Notes: generated by a model from the letters alone, not told the origin. Counted from the stretch's first letter, positions 9,501 through 21,090 are shown. The stretch: DNA of 64,000 nucleotides from Sarcocystis neurona (GCA_000727475.1 KL647313.1:1097665-1161664), one strand, 5' to 3'. Translations and numbers: made by a program.

Positions 9501-12500
9501 CACATATATATACATACATATGCGTGCAGATACATATATATATATATACGGAGATACACACATACAGAGATACGTACATGCGTGGAAGGCCGTCAGCATA
9601 TTCATCTAATCTAGGCAGGTCAAGGAAAAAAAGTTGGCACTTTTCCCAGCCCGTGTAGGAGGAGGAACTGCGATGAGTGCTTCTCTGCCTACGAAATGGT
9701 GGGGCTGCAGATCGCCTCTCGCACAAGCGAATGCTGGCGACACACATGAACTGCAGTGCTGCTGTCCCCACCACACACACACACACACACAGACAGACAC
9801 GTATGTGTATATGTGTAAATACACAGACCTCCCTTCCACACAAATATATATACACAAACATACGTATATAGATGGAGGTAGTGGAAGTGTTCTCCTGTTC
9901 TGCACAGACTTCCTTTCTCCCTACACACACACGTCCATACATATATATACAAACTGTCATCCATATATAGATACGTATTTATACAGAGAAATAGACAGGA
10001 AGAGAGGACCGGCGCGAGAGAAATACGTGTTGTACACAGAGTTTCCCTCGTTCTGGATATGCATGCACACACACATGCGGTCATCTATATGCATGCATAA
10101 TAAGCATACAATAGCAGTAGACCAGTTCTCCACTACATATTGTAGGTGTGTGTTGTACGCAGAATTCCGCTCTTCTTTCATATATATACACACACGCAGA
10201 CACAGATTTTCATATATATATACGTAATAAGCATCAACCCAGGCCGTTGGGGTGGTGGAGATGTTCTTCTGTTATATAGACACGATCTCCTTCTTCCCAT
10301 ATATGTACACACTTTCTTCAATATGACACACACATAGACACGTCGGCAGTAGACACGCTCGTCTGGGGCAGCCATCTCCTGTGTCTACCGGAGAAAAGGG
10401 TGTACACACACATATCTATAGAAAGGTTTGATGCATGTATATATGCATGCATAGATAGATACTGAAAACGACTGTGAAAGACAAGGATATCTACTGTGTA
10501 TATAGCCACGCATCTCGGTAGAAAGACCCACACATATATATATGTATTTTCTGTACACGTATGTATGAAAGAAGAAGTGTACAATAGAAACGCCTCTCGC
10601 CGATCGCAGAGATAGCCACTACCACCACCACCATCACCATCACCACCACCACCATCACCACCACCACCATCACCATCACCACCATCACCATCACCACCAT
10701 CACCACCACCACCATCACCATCACCACCATCACCACCACCACCATCACCAGGGGCTGCGAGAAACGTAATATTAACAAGTACCCCAACATACATATATAT
10801 ATGTTTCTGTCTATCCCTCTATCTAGATGTCTACACAGACATATATATGTATATGTATATCGCTAGATGCATCTCTGCACACATCCATATATGTATGTTT
10901 ATATATTGGTATAAAGATGTTTCTGCGTATATGGAGGTGTTCGTATAAAGTGACGAGGAGACGGAAACGGACGACCTGAAAAGAGCGATATTCACATCAA
11001 AAGAAGAATTCCACTGCCTCTCTCTGCATATGTGTGTGTGTATCTCTGCGTATCGCCGTCTCACGTCCTCGCCTTCAACAAGAATATCAGCCTTCGACAG
11101 CGGCAGTTCGTAGTCGCCGCCGGGGACTTCATCAACAGCAGCGCGGTAGATGGCCTTCGGCTCGAAGAAGAGCACCGGATTTCTGTCGCGAATCGAAGCC
11201 AGAAGAAGTCCTTTTGCCTGGTACGGGCCTCGTGGGATGACGATCTGTTGCCACGTCCGTTTCATAAAAGAAAACAAACTCTTACAAGTCTTCATCAAAC
11301 CTTCAAATCACGTCCCACTTCAAAATGCCTCTTGCGACCGCTTCGCAAACAATATCTAATATATATGCACACAGGTGTGTATATATATGTATATACGTGG
11401 ATACGTTTATATATATATGCGTATACACCGGTTTGTATATATGTATATATATATGTGAAGACCTATATATACATATATTATATAACGTACAATATATATA
11501 TATGTACGTACACAGGTGTGTATATATATGTATATACGTGAGCCTCTCTCTCTCTATATGTACACAGGTGTGTATATATATGTATATACGTGAAAATATA
11601 TACATATATATACAGAAGTCCATACATATATATACGTGAATACATATAAATCTTTATAAGGAAAAAATAACGATATGGAAGTAAGTCGTATCAAAAGTTT
11701 AAACATATATATATGTAAGTGATCCACAAATGTAGAGGAACACATATCCATGCATCCCCACACATACGTGGAGGTATACTTGAGAAATAGATGAACTTCC
11801 TATAGACAGCAAAACAGATACGATCCATATATAAGTTACTTGTAGATATGCACAGACAAATATATATACATATGGATATGTGTGTGTGTGTGTGTTGATT
11901 TATATGTGTGAGAGACTCCCGGGAGCAAGGAAGGGAGAAGAACACCAAAAAAGAAGACGCCCGGCTCGCCAACCCACTCACCGCACAGAGTTGAATGACT
12001 CCAACAAAAACGGGGATGCATGCGCAGCCACATATATGTTGACGCACACACACACACACATCCAGTCAGACAACATATACGCAGCCAAAAATCTCTCCGT
12101 CTCTGTCTTCCTTTGTCTGTCTCTCACTTTGCCCATATATATGTATATATATTTTATTTAGAGTGCAGTCCCGCCAGAGAGACGGATAGAAACGACGAGA
12201 CACGAAGACAGAAGAAAAAAGAGAGGAAAAGAAAGGGCGGCCTTCGTTGTTGGGAGGCCACAAAGAGGGAGACGAGACACGGAGAGGAGAGCAGCAGGAC
12301 TTCTCTGCAGAGAGTGCAGCAGCAGAACAGCACCTCCGCCAGAGAGAAGAGGCCCCCCTGAGAAGGCGACGGGAAGCCACGAAGAAGTGCCGCTGCCTGG
12401 ACAGACGGACAGACGAGACGGGACTGCACTTCTTTGAAAGAGACGGAGACAGCAGAGTTGGCGGATATTACTGCGGAGAGAGAGAGAGAGACTGCCAAGC

Positions 12501-15500
12501 GGAGACACAAGCAGCAGTTTTCGAAGGAGGAAGGCAGAGGAGACCAGCAGCAGGAGGCCGCCCCTTCGAGAAATGAACGGAAAACGGCCCTTTCGAGGAG
12601 CAGAAGAGACGTTCGTCAGAAAGAGAGACGCGCACGTGGAAAAGAGACGAGGAAAACGAGCCTCCCTTCGAGCCGGAGACACGCATGCGCTGAAGACGCT
12701 TCAAGAGAGCAGAGAAGAAAAGTGGAGAAGAGACCCCCTTTCAGAAGGGAGAGGGGGCTTCTCTTCGAATCCACATGCATGGGGAGGGAGCAGCAGAGGC
12801 TCCAGGAGACGGAGACACGGGGACAGAGAGAAAAAGTGGCCTCCTTTCGAGCCAGAGATGCATGCGCAGAGTTGGTTCTGGGGTTGCTGGGAAAGGGAAG
12901 ACTTACGTAGAGAAAGAAGGGGAAGGGGAGACTTACTTTTAGCCCGGACGCATGCGCGAAATACGCCTCCGGAGACTGCGAATGGTAGAGACCGCCATGG
13001 CCAACTGCTCCCCACGTGCTGCGGATGGTCAGCCCGCCGCAGTCCCAGTGCCCGCCGCTACGGTAGCGGAATTTTGCTGCTTCATTGGCGATCTGGCGCA
13101 TGCAGGCGGCAGCAGCAACCCCACACAGACACACCTCAGCAGCGCCAACAGCTGCAGGACTACGCCACCCACGGCAGCAGAGCACATGGCACCACAAGCA
13201 GCAGTGGCAGCAGCAGCCGCGGGGGAGCAGCAGCGGTAGGAGCAGCGGCAGCGGGAGCAGCAGCAGTGGTAGTAGCAGCAACAGAAGCAACACAGACGAG
13301 AGCAGCAGCGGAGGAGCCGCAGCAGCAGCAGCAGGAGCGAAGGAGCAGCACAAGAGCAGCAGCAGCACCCCGTGGGGGACAGGCACTGCCAGCAGCAAAA
13401 CGCGGAAGATCGTAGCAGCTGCGTTCGACGCTGCAGCAGCGGCGGGAGCAACAGCAGCAGCAGCAGCAGCAACGCACACTGCGTTTCTCACGCCGAAGCA
13501 GCAGCAACGGCAGAGGATACGCAGCAGAGAAGTACGTGGGCAGCAGCAGCCACAGCAGATGAAGCAGCAACAACAGCCGCAGCGTCGGAAGCAGCGTCGG
13601 AAGCAGCATTGTCCATCTGCGCCGTCTGCTGCCTCTGCTGACGCTGCTGTTTTCGCAGCCCGACGACAGCAGCAAAGTCGCGGTATGTCAGGAAAAGACG
13701 CAGAAGCAGCAGACTGCGCGGCGGCAGCAGCAGCGGAGCGGAGAGGCAGCAGCAGGCGCAGACGCTGCAGCAGCAGCAACAACGCATATCCAGGCGAGCA
13801 CGCAGGGGATATAGACGCAGCAGAAAAAAGCAGGCGGACGCGCCGCAGACAGAATCCTGCCGCAGCAGCGGAGACAGCAAAAACTGCAGTGGCAGACCAG
13901 CGACAGCAACAGCAGCAGAGTCGTCGCAGTCAACCACGCCAAGAGCAGCAAAAACGCTCGAGAGAAGAAGATCAGCCGCTGAAGCAGAAGGAAAGCAGCG
14001 GCAGCAGCGGAAGCGGAAACGGCGTCGCAGCAGCAGCAGCAGTGGTCGCGTCGAGCAGCAGTATCACGAGAACCAACAGCAGCAAACACAGTCCCACAGC
14101 AGGGCAGCAGCAGCAGCAGCGGTCCCGTCGAGCAGAAGTATCACGAGAAGCAACAGCAGCAGCAACAGCCCCGCAGCAGGGCAGCGGCAGCACCAGCGGT
14201 CGAGTCGAGCAGGAGCAGTAGCCAGTCTTGTACTTGATCAAAAGCCGGAAGAATATAGTCCCCAAACTGAATTTCAGCGATTGCCGTGCACCCCACAGCA
14301 GCCATCCCGATGCCAAAGCCGGCGATCCCCTGCAGCAACACCGACAGCAAACGCAGCAGCAGCAAGTGAAGCAGCAATAATCACAGCGGCAAGCAAAGGA
14401 GCAGCAGCAGCAGAAGCATAGCAGCAGCAGCAGCAGCACCGTAGCAGCAGCAGCAGCAAGTCAAGCAGCGACAATCGCAGCACTAAGCAAAGAGAAAGCA
14501 GCGACATACCAGCAGCAGCAGGTCACGCGGCACCACGCGCAACGGCAAGCAAAGCAGCAGCAGCAGCAGTCAAAGCGGCAAGCAAAGCAGCAGCAGCAGC
14601 AATCAAAGCGGCAAGCAAAGCAGNNNNNNNNNNNNNNNNNNNNNNNNNNNNNNNNNNNNNNNNNNNNNNNNNNNNNNNNNNNNNNNNNNNNNNNNNNNNN
14701 NNNNNNNNNNNNNNNNNNNNNNNNNNNNNNNNNNNNNNNNNNNNNNNNNNNNNNNNNNNNNNNNNNNNNNNNNNNNNNNNNNNNNNNNNNNNNNNNNNNN
14801 NNNNNNNNNNNNNNNNNNNNNNNNNNNNNNNNNNNNNNNNNNNNNNNNNNNNNNNNNNNNNNNNNNNNNNNNNNNNNNNNNNNNNNNNNNNNNNNNNNNN
14901 NNNNNNNNNNNNNNNNNNNNNNNNNNNNNNNNNNNNNNNNNNNNNNNNNNNNNNNNNNNNNNNNNNNNNNNNNNNNNNNNNNNNNNNNNNNNNNNNNNNN
15001 NNNNNNNNNNNNNNNNNNNNNNNNNNNNNNNNNNNNNNNNNNNNNNNNNNNNNNNNNNNNNNNNNNNNNNNNNNNNNNNNNNNNNNNNNNNNNNNNNNNN
15101 NNNNNNNNNNNNNNNNNNAAGCGGCAAGCAAAGCAGCAGCAGCAGCAGCAATCAAAGCGGCAAGCAAAGCAGCAGCACACCAGCAGCAGCAAGTCAAACA
15201 GGAATAACCCCAGCAGCGAGCGAAGCAGCAGCGTGACAGCAGCAGCAAGAGCCGCAGCAGCGGCAAGGGCAGCAGGTGACGCAGCAGCACGAGCAGCAAG
15301 TAATGCTGCAGCGGAAGGGAACTCAGCGAGAGGTTGTTGTCAAGCGCTGCTGACGTCCACAACAGATGCTTGCAAAATAATCCGCTACGTCATGACTCTA
15401 TGCATCTACCTCCTCACACGTTCTCCACTCCAAAGCTCCCTTACTATACACATACATATATATATATATATGTAGATATAGAGAGAGTCACGTGGGGAAA

Positions 15501-18500
15501 CTGCATGCGTGTGACCCGCTGTTTTTCTTCTTTTTGTTGCTGCCGCTCTTCCTCTGTGTGTCGCTCTCTGCGTTCTTCTACGGTGCTGCTGCTGCCAGAG
15601 AAATCCGGAGACACGAAGCCGAGCGACAGCAGCTGCAGCAGCAAGTCACTTGCCACCTGCGCCTGCTGCTGCTGTCGCTGCCGCGGTCGCGCCGTTGCTG
15701 TTGCACTTTCTCTTCCCCCAGCAACGAGGTACACGGTGGACGTGCTACCGCACGTGCCTGCCTGCCTGTCTCGGCTGCTGCGGTGCTGGGTGCTGCCCCA
15801 CACCTGCTGCTGCTCTTCCTGCCTCGGCTGCTGCCCTGCCGCGGGCTGCCCCACACCTGCTGCTGCTCTTCCTGCCTCGGTTGCTGCCCTGCCGCGGGCT
15901 GCCCCACCGTCTCGTCCGCTTCTTCTACGCGTCTCTCGCACAGCTCCCCATCATATACATCTATATATGTATATGGACAGCAAGAGAGACAGGGAATACC
16001 AGAGCGACAAATAGAAAGACATGTAAATACACATACATATGCATATGTAGAGAAAGACAGAGAAACGGAGAAAACCCAAGCGGGAAGAGAGGAAGAGGAA
16101 AACACCTCCATCTCTCGAGAGAAACGCAGAAAGATATATGGATCCACAGAAATAGATATATGATTAAATGTCTCCCGCTCTCTGTGTGTGCACCTCTGTG
16201 CGTCTACGGGTCTTTTTCTCTCGAGAAACGTATATTTTCTTCATAAGTATTTCTCTTCCTCGTATACACATACATATACATATACGTATATGTATATATA
16301 CGCATACATTTATGTATACATGTATGTGTGAATACGTGTGTCAGACTCTCTTGATACATACATGAATTCCCACATACAAATGCAGGCATGTACAGATACA
16401 CATACATATATACATACATACATATACCCATATATATATGGGGGGTATATACATACGTTTGTAAGTCAGATTCTCTTGATATATAAATATATATATGTGT
16501 CCCCGTCTCTCTCTGTCTTCCCAGGTGCATGCGACGCTCAATCTACTCGTCGCCGGCAATTTACGACGAAGTACATCTCTCCATTTATACAGGCATGCAC
16601 ACGAATATGTGCTCAGACTTACTTTGCACGCATGCACGTATGTATATAGGCGTCCACGTACGTATATACGCAAGTATGTGCGTATATGCTTACACGCCGG
16701 CAATATGCTAAGAAATGGCAAGACGTATATTTTGTATACATGTACGTATGTATATATGTACGGGTGTATGTATATACGTATGTATAGCTGCAAATATGGA
16801 CATCCACATAATATATATATATATATATGTGTATTTGCATATATGTATAGATCTATTCTTTATGCATGCACGTATATATATGTACACACGTAGATGCATA
16901 TGTGTACACGTCTGTATAGATCAGATATATACGCAGATAGAGGCACACACACACACACACACACATTCGAGCCTTGCATGCAGTGCGATTCACAGCATGC
17001 GGACCTCTCTACACATACATACACATAGAGAGCAGATAACGGAAGAGAAGGGAGACCACACATATATGTGAACTTGCGTCAGCTGCACGTACACAAGGAG
17101 GGCAGAGAAACGAGCACAAATACAGCAGGGAAGCCTCTTCTCCGCCCTGTGGCGTCTCTCTACGCAGCAGAACAGCTGTGCATGCATATATTTGTCGAGA
17201 GACGAAGGCAGACGGGAAGACCTGCAACACTTGACAGGAGAATGCGGAACAAATCGACCAACACAAATTTATTGGGAAGTTCTTCTCTTCTCTCTTCCTT
17301 GCGTGAAACGCCCCCACCCGCAGGAGGACGTCTGCAGCAGCAGGGGGCTCTTCCGTGGGCTCTACGTGGGGAGACAGAGAGACACAGGGAGGAGGGGATA
17401 TCGGAAGTCGATGAATTTCTTTTCTTTCTTGAGGAAGTTTCTGCTGGACAGGAAGCGGAACTCCACGGCTCCTTGCAGAACACATGAATATCGACGTGTT
17501 TCTTCGCCAAGAGGAAAAGGCGCCTGAGCCACTTCCCATTCCTCAATCTCCGCTGTTGCTGCTGGTTCTGCTGTTCCTGCTGCGCCTGCTCCTCAAGCTG
17601 CGTGCCACACGAGAGGAGATCAAAAGGAAAGGGCCGTTTCGGCGTGTTCTGCTGCTGCTCCTGTTGCTAGGGACTCTCTCTCTCTCTGTCTCCTGCTGCG
17701 CGCCTGTTCGTCTTCTGCTGCTGCTGCTGTTCCTGCTGCCGGCTCTCTCTGCTGCGCTTCTGTTGCTGTCCTGCTGCTGTTCCTGCTGCTGGCTCTCTCT
17801 GCGGCACTTCTGTGGCTGTTCTGCTGCTGTTCCTGCCGCTGGCTCTCTCTGCTGCTGCTCTGCTGCTGTTCCTGCTGCTGGCACTGTGGCCGAATTCAGA
17901 CCTTTGCCATGCATCTGCTATGGCTTCTCTCTCAAATAAAGGAAGCAAGTGGAATCCCCCGCAGACAGAGACGCGCGCGATGTTGAACCCTGTTATTTCT
18001 GCCTATAATCAACACGCCAGAGAGACATGACAAACGTCGCGTCTCTTCTCTTTTAGCAGCCTATCCTGCCCTTCCTTTTCCCACGTACCTGCTCCGAAAG
18101 AGGCGTGTTGAAGACGCGATGTTCTCCGAATTTCTCGCGAAGATCGACGGAGCAGCGGAAGACCCCACCAAACGCGACGTCTTCACCGAAGACGCATGCG
18201 CTGCGCGGTGTGTGTACGTACACCCCACATCGACAAAAAAAACAGCAGCAGCAACATTTGAAAAGGGAGAAACAGAGAGAGCCACCAGCAACAGCAACAG
18301 CAGTAACAGCAAAACACGAACAGAAGCGGTCCTCTTTTTCTTTGTCCCTTCACTGCCCCCTTGCTTCCCCGCAGCAGGAGCGTGTCCTCTCGAACGCTAC
18401 CCAGCAGCAGGAGCAGCAGGAGGAGAAGAAAAAGCAGCAGCAGCAGCCCCAGAAGCGGCAATGACAGCAAACCGAAGAGAGACGACACCCGTCAGTGCCT

Positions 18501-20525
18501 GTCAAAACTGCAGCAGGGACAGGATCAGCAGCAGAGGCAGCAACAGCAGAAGCAGCAGCAGCAGAAGCAGCAGCAGCAGAAGTGGCAGCAGCAGCAGAAG
18601 CGGCAGCAGCAGGGACAGAGAGAGGGAGAGAGGTCGCTGCGGTGGGGCGCATGCGCAGCCGCTGGACCGCGCGTGGCCAAGCTGCGACCAGAAAAGCGAG
18701 GGAGCGGACATGCAATCGTTGCTGCTGATGCTGCGCATAGGGCGGCTATAGCAGCAGCTACACGTTCGGCAGACTTTGCCGCCGTAGCTTTTAATGAAGA
18801 CGAAGAGGAGAGAGAGAGAAGCCAAAAAGACGTCGCCAAGAAGCAGCAGCAAGAGGAGTGTGGCGGGGAGACGAGATGAGTTCCTCCTCGCCCACACACG
18901 GCAGCAGCAGAGAAGAACGGGGAGAAGAACGGGGCCCGCACAAGAGTATGTCTGCGCGTGTGTACATATATATATATAGATACATATATAGAGAGAGATC
19001 GATAGATATATAGATATATATAGATAGATATAGATATATTTGTACAGATATGGCCGTTCTAGGGATGTTAGTGAAAGAGAGAAGAGCGATGCAGATGTCC
19101 GTCACGTGTTGCTGCTGTTGCACGGGGTGTACGTACACCTGCAACATCACACGAGTGCCACTACAGACACATACATATACATGGATATATACGGAGTTAT
19201 ACATATACATCTGTATACCGAGAGATCAATACATATATACGAAGATATACATATATGTATATGGAAGACATACACATATATATATATATGTACGGATATA
19301 CATACATCTGTGGGAGATATACGACACTACATATATATATATAGGGGAACAAATACATATATATATGTAGGAAGATATAGAGAGACACATACGTATGAAG
19401 TGACACACATATATATAGATAGGGAGATACACACATCTACACACACATATATGTAGATAGGGACCTGCATATATCTCTCTATATCTATATAAGGAAAATA
19501 TATGCAGTTACATACGTATGGAGTTGCATACAAATATGTATATATTCATATATATGTAGAGAGAGAGAGGGAGATACACACATCTACATATATATATAGG
19601 TATACAGGTAGACAGCTACACACATCTACGTACACACATATATATATATATATATACTGGGAAGACGTAGACATGTACATACGTGTATGTATATATATGT
19701 ATATATGTGGGAAATACACATATATATATACATATATCGATAGGGGGGTAGGAGACGGGCAGATATAGGGAGCTGTGTGAAGAAGAGGAGAGACAGTGCG
19801 TACGTGGGGTCCTGCTCTAAGGCATGATGGAGCGCTGAGTTGACAGCAGAGAAGAGATTCATGGGAGTAGTCGGGCCGAAGTCCTTCCTCTTCTCTGTTG
19901 TCGTCTTGCAGGCGATCGTGTAGTCCAAGGTCGCTACTGCCATGCTCCGCTGCTGCTGCAGCAGGTGCTGCTGCTGCGGACGGTGCTGCTGCTGCGGCGT
20001 TGAATCGGCGCGCGGCGCGGGTCGCAGGAGCAGGGAAGAAGAGATGGAGGCGGAGGAGAAGGAGGAGCAGCAGAGTGGCGCAGAGGCAGCAGCAGGACGT
20101 GGGTTCTGCTGCTGCTGTTGCTCCTGCTGCAGCCAGCGGTGGTGCAGCAGGGCCTGCGGCCGCGCAGGTGCTCTGCTCGGTCGAGGACGCGAGGAAGAGA
20201 GAGCCGCAGAAGAAGCAGGAGCTGCAGCAGGCGTACTACTGCTGTTGCTGCTGCTGCCCGAGGCTCTGCTCTCGACAGCGGTGACGGACGTGGTGCTGTT
20301 GGGGAAAAGCCTGTTGCTGCTGCTCGACTTTTTCGAGCAGGAGACGAATCTGCTGCTCCCGTGGACGACGCTGCTGCCGGAGTTGCTACAGCAGCTGCTC
20401 CTTCCTGCCGCTTCTGCTGGTCCTCGTGCGGATATGCGCGGCAGATAGGAGGCAAAGGCGCCGGCGAAACGTCGCGCAGCTGCTGCTGCGGCAGCAGACG
20501 TGCTGCGGCGACACGCCAGCATCAT
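6464..20525 (-). CDS. BCKDHB: Branched-chain 2-oxoacid dehydrogenase E1 subunit beta (7 exons)
   Basis: Seven exons on minus: 19804-20525, 18089-18200, 14234-14329, 12937-13092, 11065-11244, 7362-7670 and 6464-6523. All six introns are GT..AG and all phases agree. The product is the beta subunit of the thiamine-diphosphate E1 heterotetramer, mitochondrial matrix. Family landmarks in order: [59 protein letters not shown] (catalytic-loop His), [59 protein letters not shown] and the short C-terminal helix. From the ATG at 20525 the protein is 544 residues; from the ATG at 19943 it is 350, close to the mature length of the animal enzyme. I favour 20525 because it starts with an Arg/Ala/Ser-rich, presequence-like stretch, but the about 190 residues that follow are low complexity. 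In Toxoplasma-like coccidia this complex also oxidises pyruvate. E1-alpha is not in the window. Confidence 0.95.
6530..7250. repeat. CAG-rich intron 6 of BCKDHB
   Basis: AGCAGC runs on plus, so the transcribed strand of this minus gene reads CTG. All frames are open in places; no exon signals other than those of the host gene. Confidence 0.7.
7362..7670 (-). CDS. BCKDHB: BCKDHB exon 6
   Basis: 103 codons in phase 0, [15 protein letters not shown] to PFPLAYEQ. This is nearly the whole transketolase C-terminal domain, with [13 protein letters not shown] and [10 protein letters not shown]. Acceptor CTGTCGCAG, donor GTAAGC. Confidence 0.95.
7690..8030. repeat. Purine-rich tract (pyrimidine on the gene strand), intron 5
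   Basis: GAGACGGAGACGG-type purine sequence on plus. On the gene strand it forms an unusually long pyrimidine tract ending about 20 bases before the exon 6 acceptor. Confidence 0.65.
8770..9260. repeat. About 120-bp composite tandem repeat, intron 5
   Basis: Three to four copies of a unit made of (TATC/TGTC)n, (TA)n, the unique word TATTCTCGAAGTGC(A/G)(A/G)TTCA, (TA)n and (CA)n. The unique words lie near 8870, 8990 and 9108. Flanking sequence at 8090-8470 and 9260-10560 is more (TA)n/(CA)n without gene content. Confidence 0.7.
10617..10749. repeat. CAC/CAT trinucleotide array, intron 5
   Basis: Uninterrupted ACC/ATC pattern, CACCATCACCATCACCACC repeated. On plus one frame would be pure His; on the gene strand it is GTG/ATG. 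It sits inside an intron, so it is not translated as part of the host gene. Confidence 0.9.
11065..11244 (-). CDS. BCKDHB: BCKDHB exon 5
   Basis: 60 codons in phase 0, [12 protein letters not shown] to DILVEGED. It covers the end of the pyrimidine-binding domain and the linker to the C-terminal domain. Acceptor GGCAACAG, donor GTGAGA. Confidence 0.95.
11340..11660. repeat. ACACAGGTGTGTATATATATG repeat, intron 4
   Basis: At least four copies of a unit containing CACAGGTGTG followed by TATATATGTATATACGTG, near 11371, 11424, 11511 and 11562. Most of the copies carry a short palindromic centre. Confidence 0.65.
12165..12930. repeat. Purine-rich tract, intron 4 of BCKDHB
   Basis: GAGAGACGGAGAC-type purine sequence on plus, immediately downstream of exon 4 on the gene strand (the donor is at 12936). 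Gene-strand reading is polypyrimidine. Open frames here are compositional. Confidence 0.6.
12937..13092 (-). CDS. BCKDHB: BCKDHB exon 4
   Basis: 52 codons in phase 0, from [14 protein letters not shown] to FAHASGLK. It includes the loop YHSQSPE with the conserved active-site His. Acceptor GCGCCAG, consensus donor GTAAGT. Confidence 0.95.
13100..14230. repeat. CAG-rich intron 3 of BCKDHB
   Basis: AGCAGCAGC runs on plus (CTG on the gene strand), punctuated by CGGAAG and GTCG words. It is open in several frames on both strands with no independent exon support. Confidence 0.65.
14234..14329 (-). CDS. BCKDHB: BCKDHB exon 3
   Basis: 32 codons in phase 0, [13 protein letters not shown] through ILPAFDQ. 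Acceptor TTGCTGCAG, donor GTACAA. The intron upstream contains the first assembly gap. Confidence 0.95.
14624..15118. other. Assembly gap 1 (495 N)
   Basis: The gap is inside BCKDHB intron 2. Both edges carry the same unit AGCGGCAAGCAAAGCAGCAG followed by CAGCAATCA, about 33 bp, so the missing sequence is most simply more copies. No coding exon of BCKDHB is missing, since exons 2 and 3 join directly with the family alignment. Confidence 0.95.
15792..15910. repeat. 53-bp minisatellite, intron 2
   Basis: Two full copies and the start of a third of a 53-bp unit beginning GCTGCCCCACACCTGCTGCT (starts 15792, 15845, 15898), almost identical. It lies inside a CTG-rich part of BCKDHB intron 2. Confidence 0.8.
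16000..17050. repeat. TA/CA microsatellite, intron 2
   Basis: ATATAC/GTATGT runs, with a (CA)n run at 16945-16964. The unique block at 17060-17500 after it has an open plus frame with an acidic end ([18 protein letters not shown]). It lies in an intron on the opposite strand and has no ATG or splice support. Confidence 0.5.
18089..18200 (-). CDS. BCKDHB: BCKDHB exon 2
   Basis: 112 bases: one base completes the Thr codon split by intron 1, then 37 codons. It carries [15 protein letters not shown] and FNTPLSEQ. Acceptor CCGCGCAG, donor GTACGT. The Glu of FGED is the conserved cofactor-side acid of the family. Confidence 0.95.
18230..18960. repeat. CAG-rich intron 1 segment
   Basis: AGCAGCAG runs on plus (18238-18880), then a (TA/GATA) microsatellite from 18960 to 19760. 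No exon other than those of BCKDHB is supported. Confidence 0.6.
19804..20525 (-). CDS. BCKDHB: BCKDHB exon 1
   Basis: Starts at an ATG-ATG pair (20523-20525 first) followed by [18 protein letters not shown], typical of a mitochondrial presequence. Then comes a Gln/Ser/Ala/Pro-rich linker, and conserved sequence begins at about residue 195. It ends with two bases of a Thr codon before the donor GTACGC. The same frame is open up to 20780, so an upstream extension or upstream exon is not excluded. Confidence 0.8.
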
Positions 20526-20973
20526 TCTCCGCGAGCAAATGACGGCAGCAGCAGCTGCGGCCGGGCACCGCGCGGCAGGTGTTGTGCAGCGAGTGACGTG
20601 TGCTGCTGAGGTAGCGACGCGACAGCAGCAGCAGAAGTAACGGCAGTCGCGGAAGTAGCAGAAGCCCACAAGCAGCCCCAGCAACAACCGCAGCAGCAAA
20701 AACGCGTGTGAACTGTCGAGGAAGCAGCAGCAGCAGGAGCACAGCAGAGGCGCGCTTGCTTGGCGTTGCAACACGAACACCAGCAGCAGGGAGGCGCACA
20801 GGAGCAGAGCAGCAAGTTCGATGTGCCTGCCTCGGCGCTATACGGAAGGGAAGCAGCAGTCGCTGAGGAGGAAGACGATGAGGAGGAGGAGCAGCAACAG
20901 GGGCAATACGCGTGTGCGTTGTTTACCGCAAGACGCTTCCCCCTTTCCATTTACTAAGGAACTGCCGAAGAAA

Positions 20974-21090
20974 ATGTCTGCTGTCAGGCGCCTGAAAGCA
21001 TGCGTTGGCGAGGAGGAAGAAGAAGCCCGGATGGCACAGAAGATGCTGCTCTGCGGCAGCCGGGACATGCGGCAGCACCAGCAGAAATGA
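20974..21090 (+). CDS. Short ORF or terminal exon, Glu-rich, unassigned
   Basis: An ATG in good context (AAGAAAATGTCT) opens 38 codons to TGA. The frame is also open upstream to a plausible acceptor (TTCCATTTACTAAG before GAACTG). The peptide is non-repetitive: MSAVRRLKACVGEEEEEAR and then MAQKMLLCGSRDMRQHQQK. It is either a short protein or the last exon of a plus-strand gene whose earlier exons overlap the 5' region of BCKDHB. The residue choice makes chance unlikely, but no family is recognised. Confidence 0.42.
   Translation: MSAVRRLKACVGEEEEEARMAQKMLLCGSRDMRQHQQK

Noticed and set aside
13085..14221. 378-codon plus frame of Gln/Ala/Ser in BCKDHB introns 3-4
   Set aside because: It runs antisense through verified exon 3/intron sequence and consists of CAG repeats only.
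14461..15362. Long minus frames across the first gap, Cys/Ala/Leu runs
   Set aside because: They include the N stretch and flanking CTG repeats and have no non-repeat residues; the interval is a BCKDHB intron.
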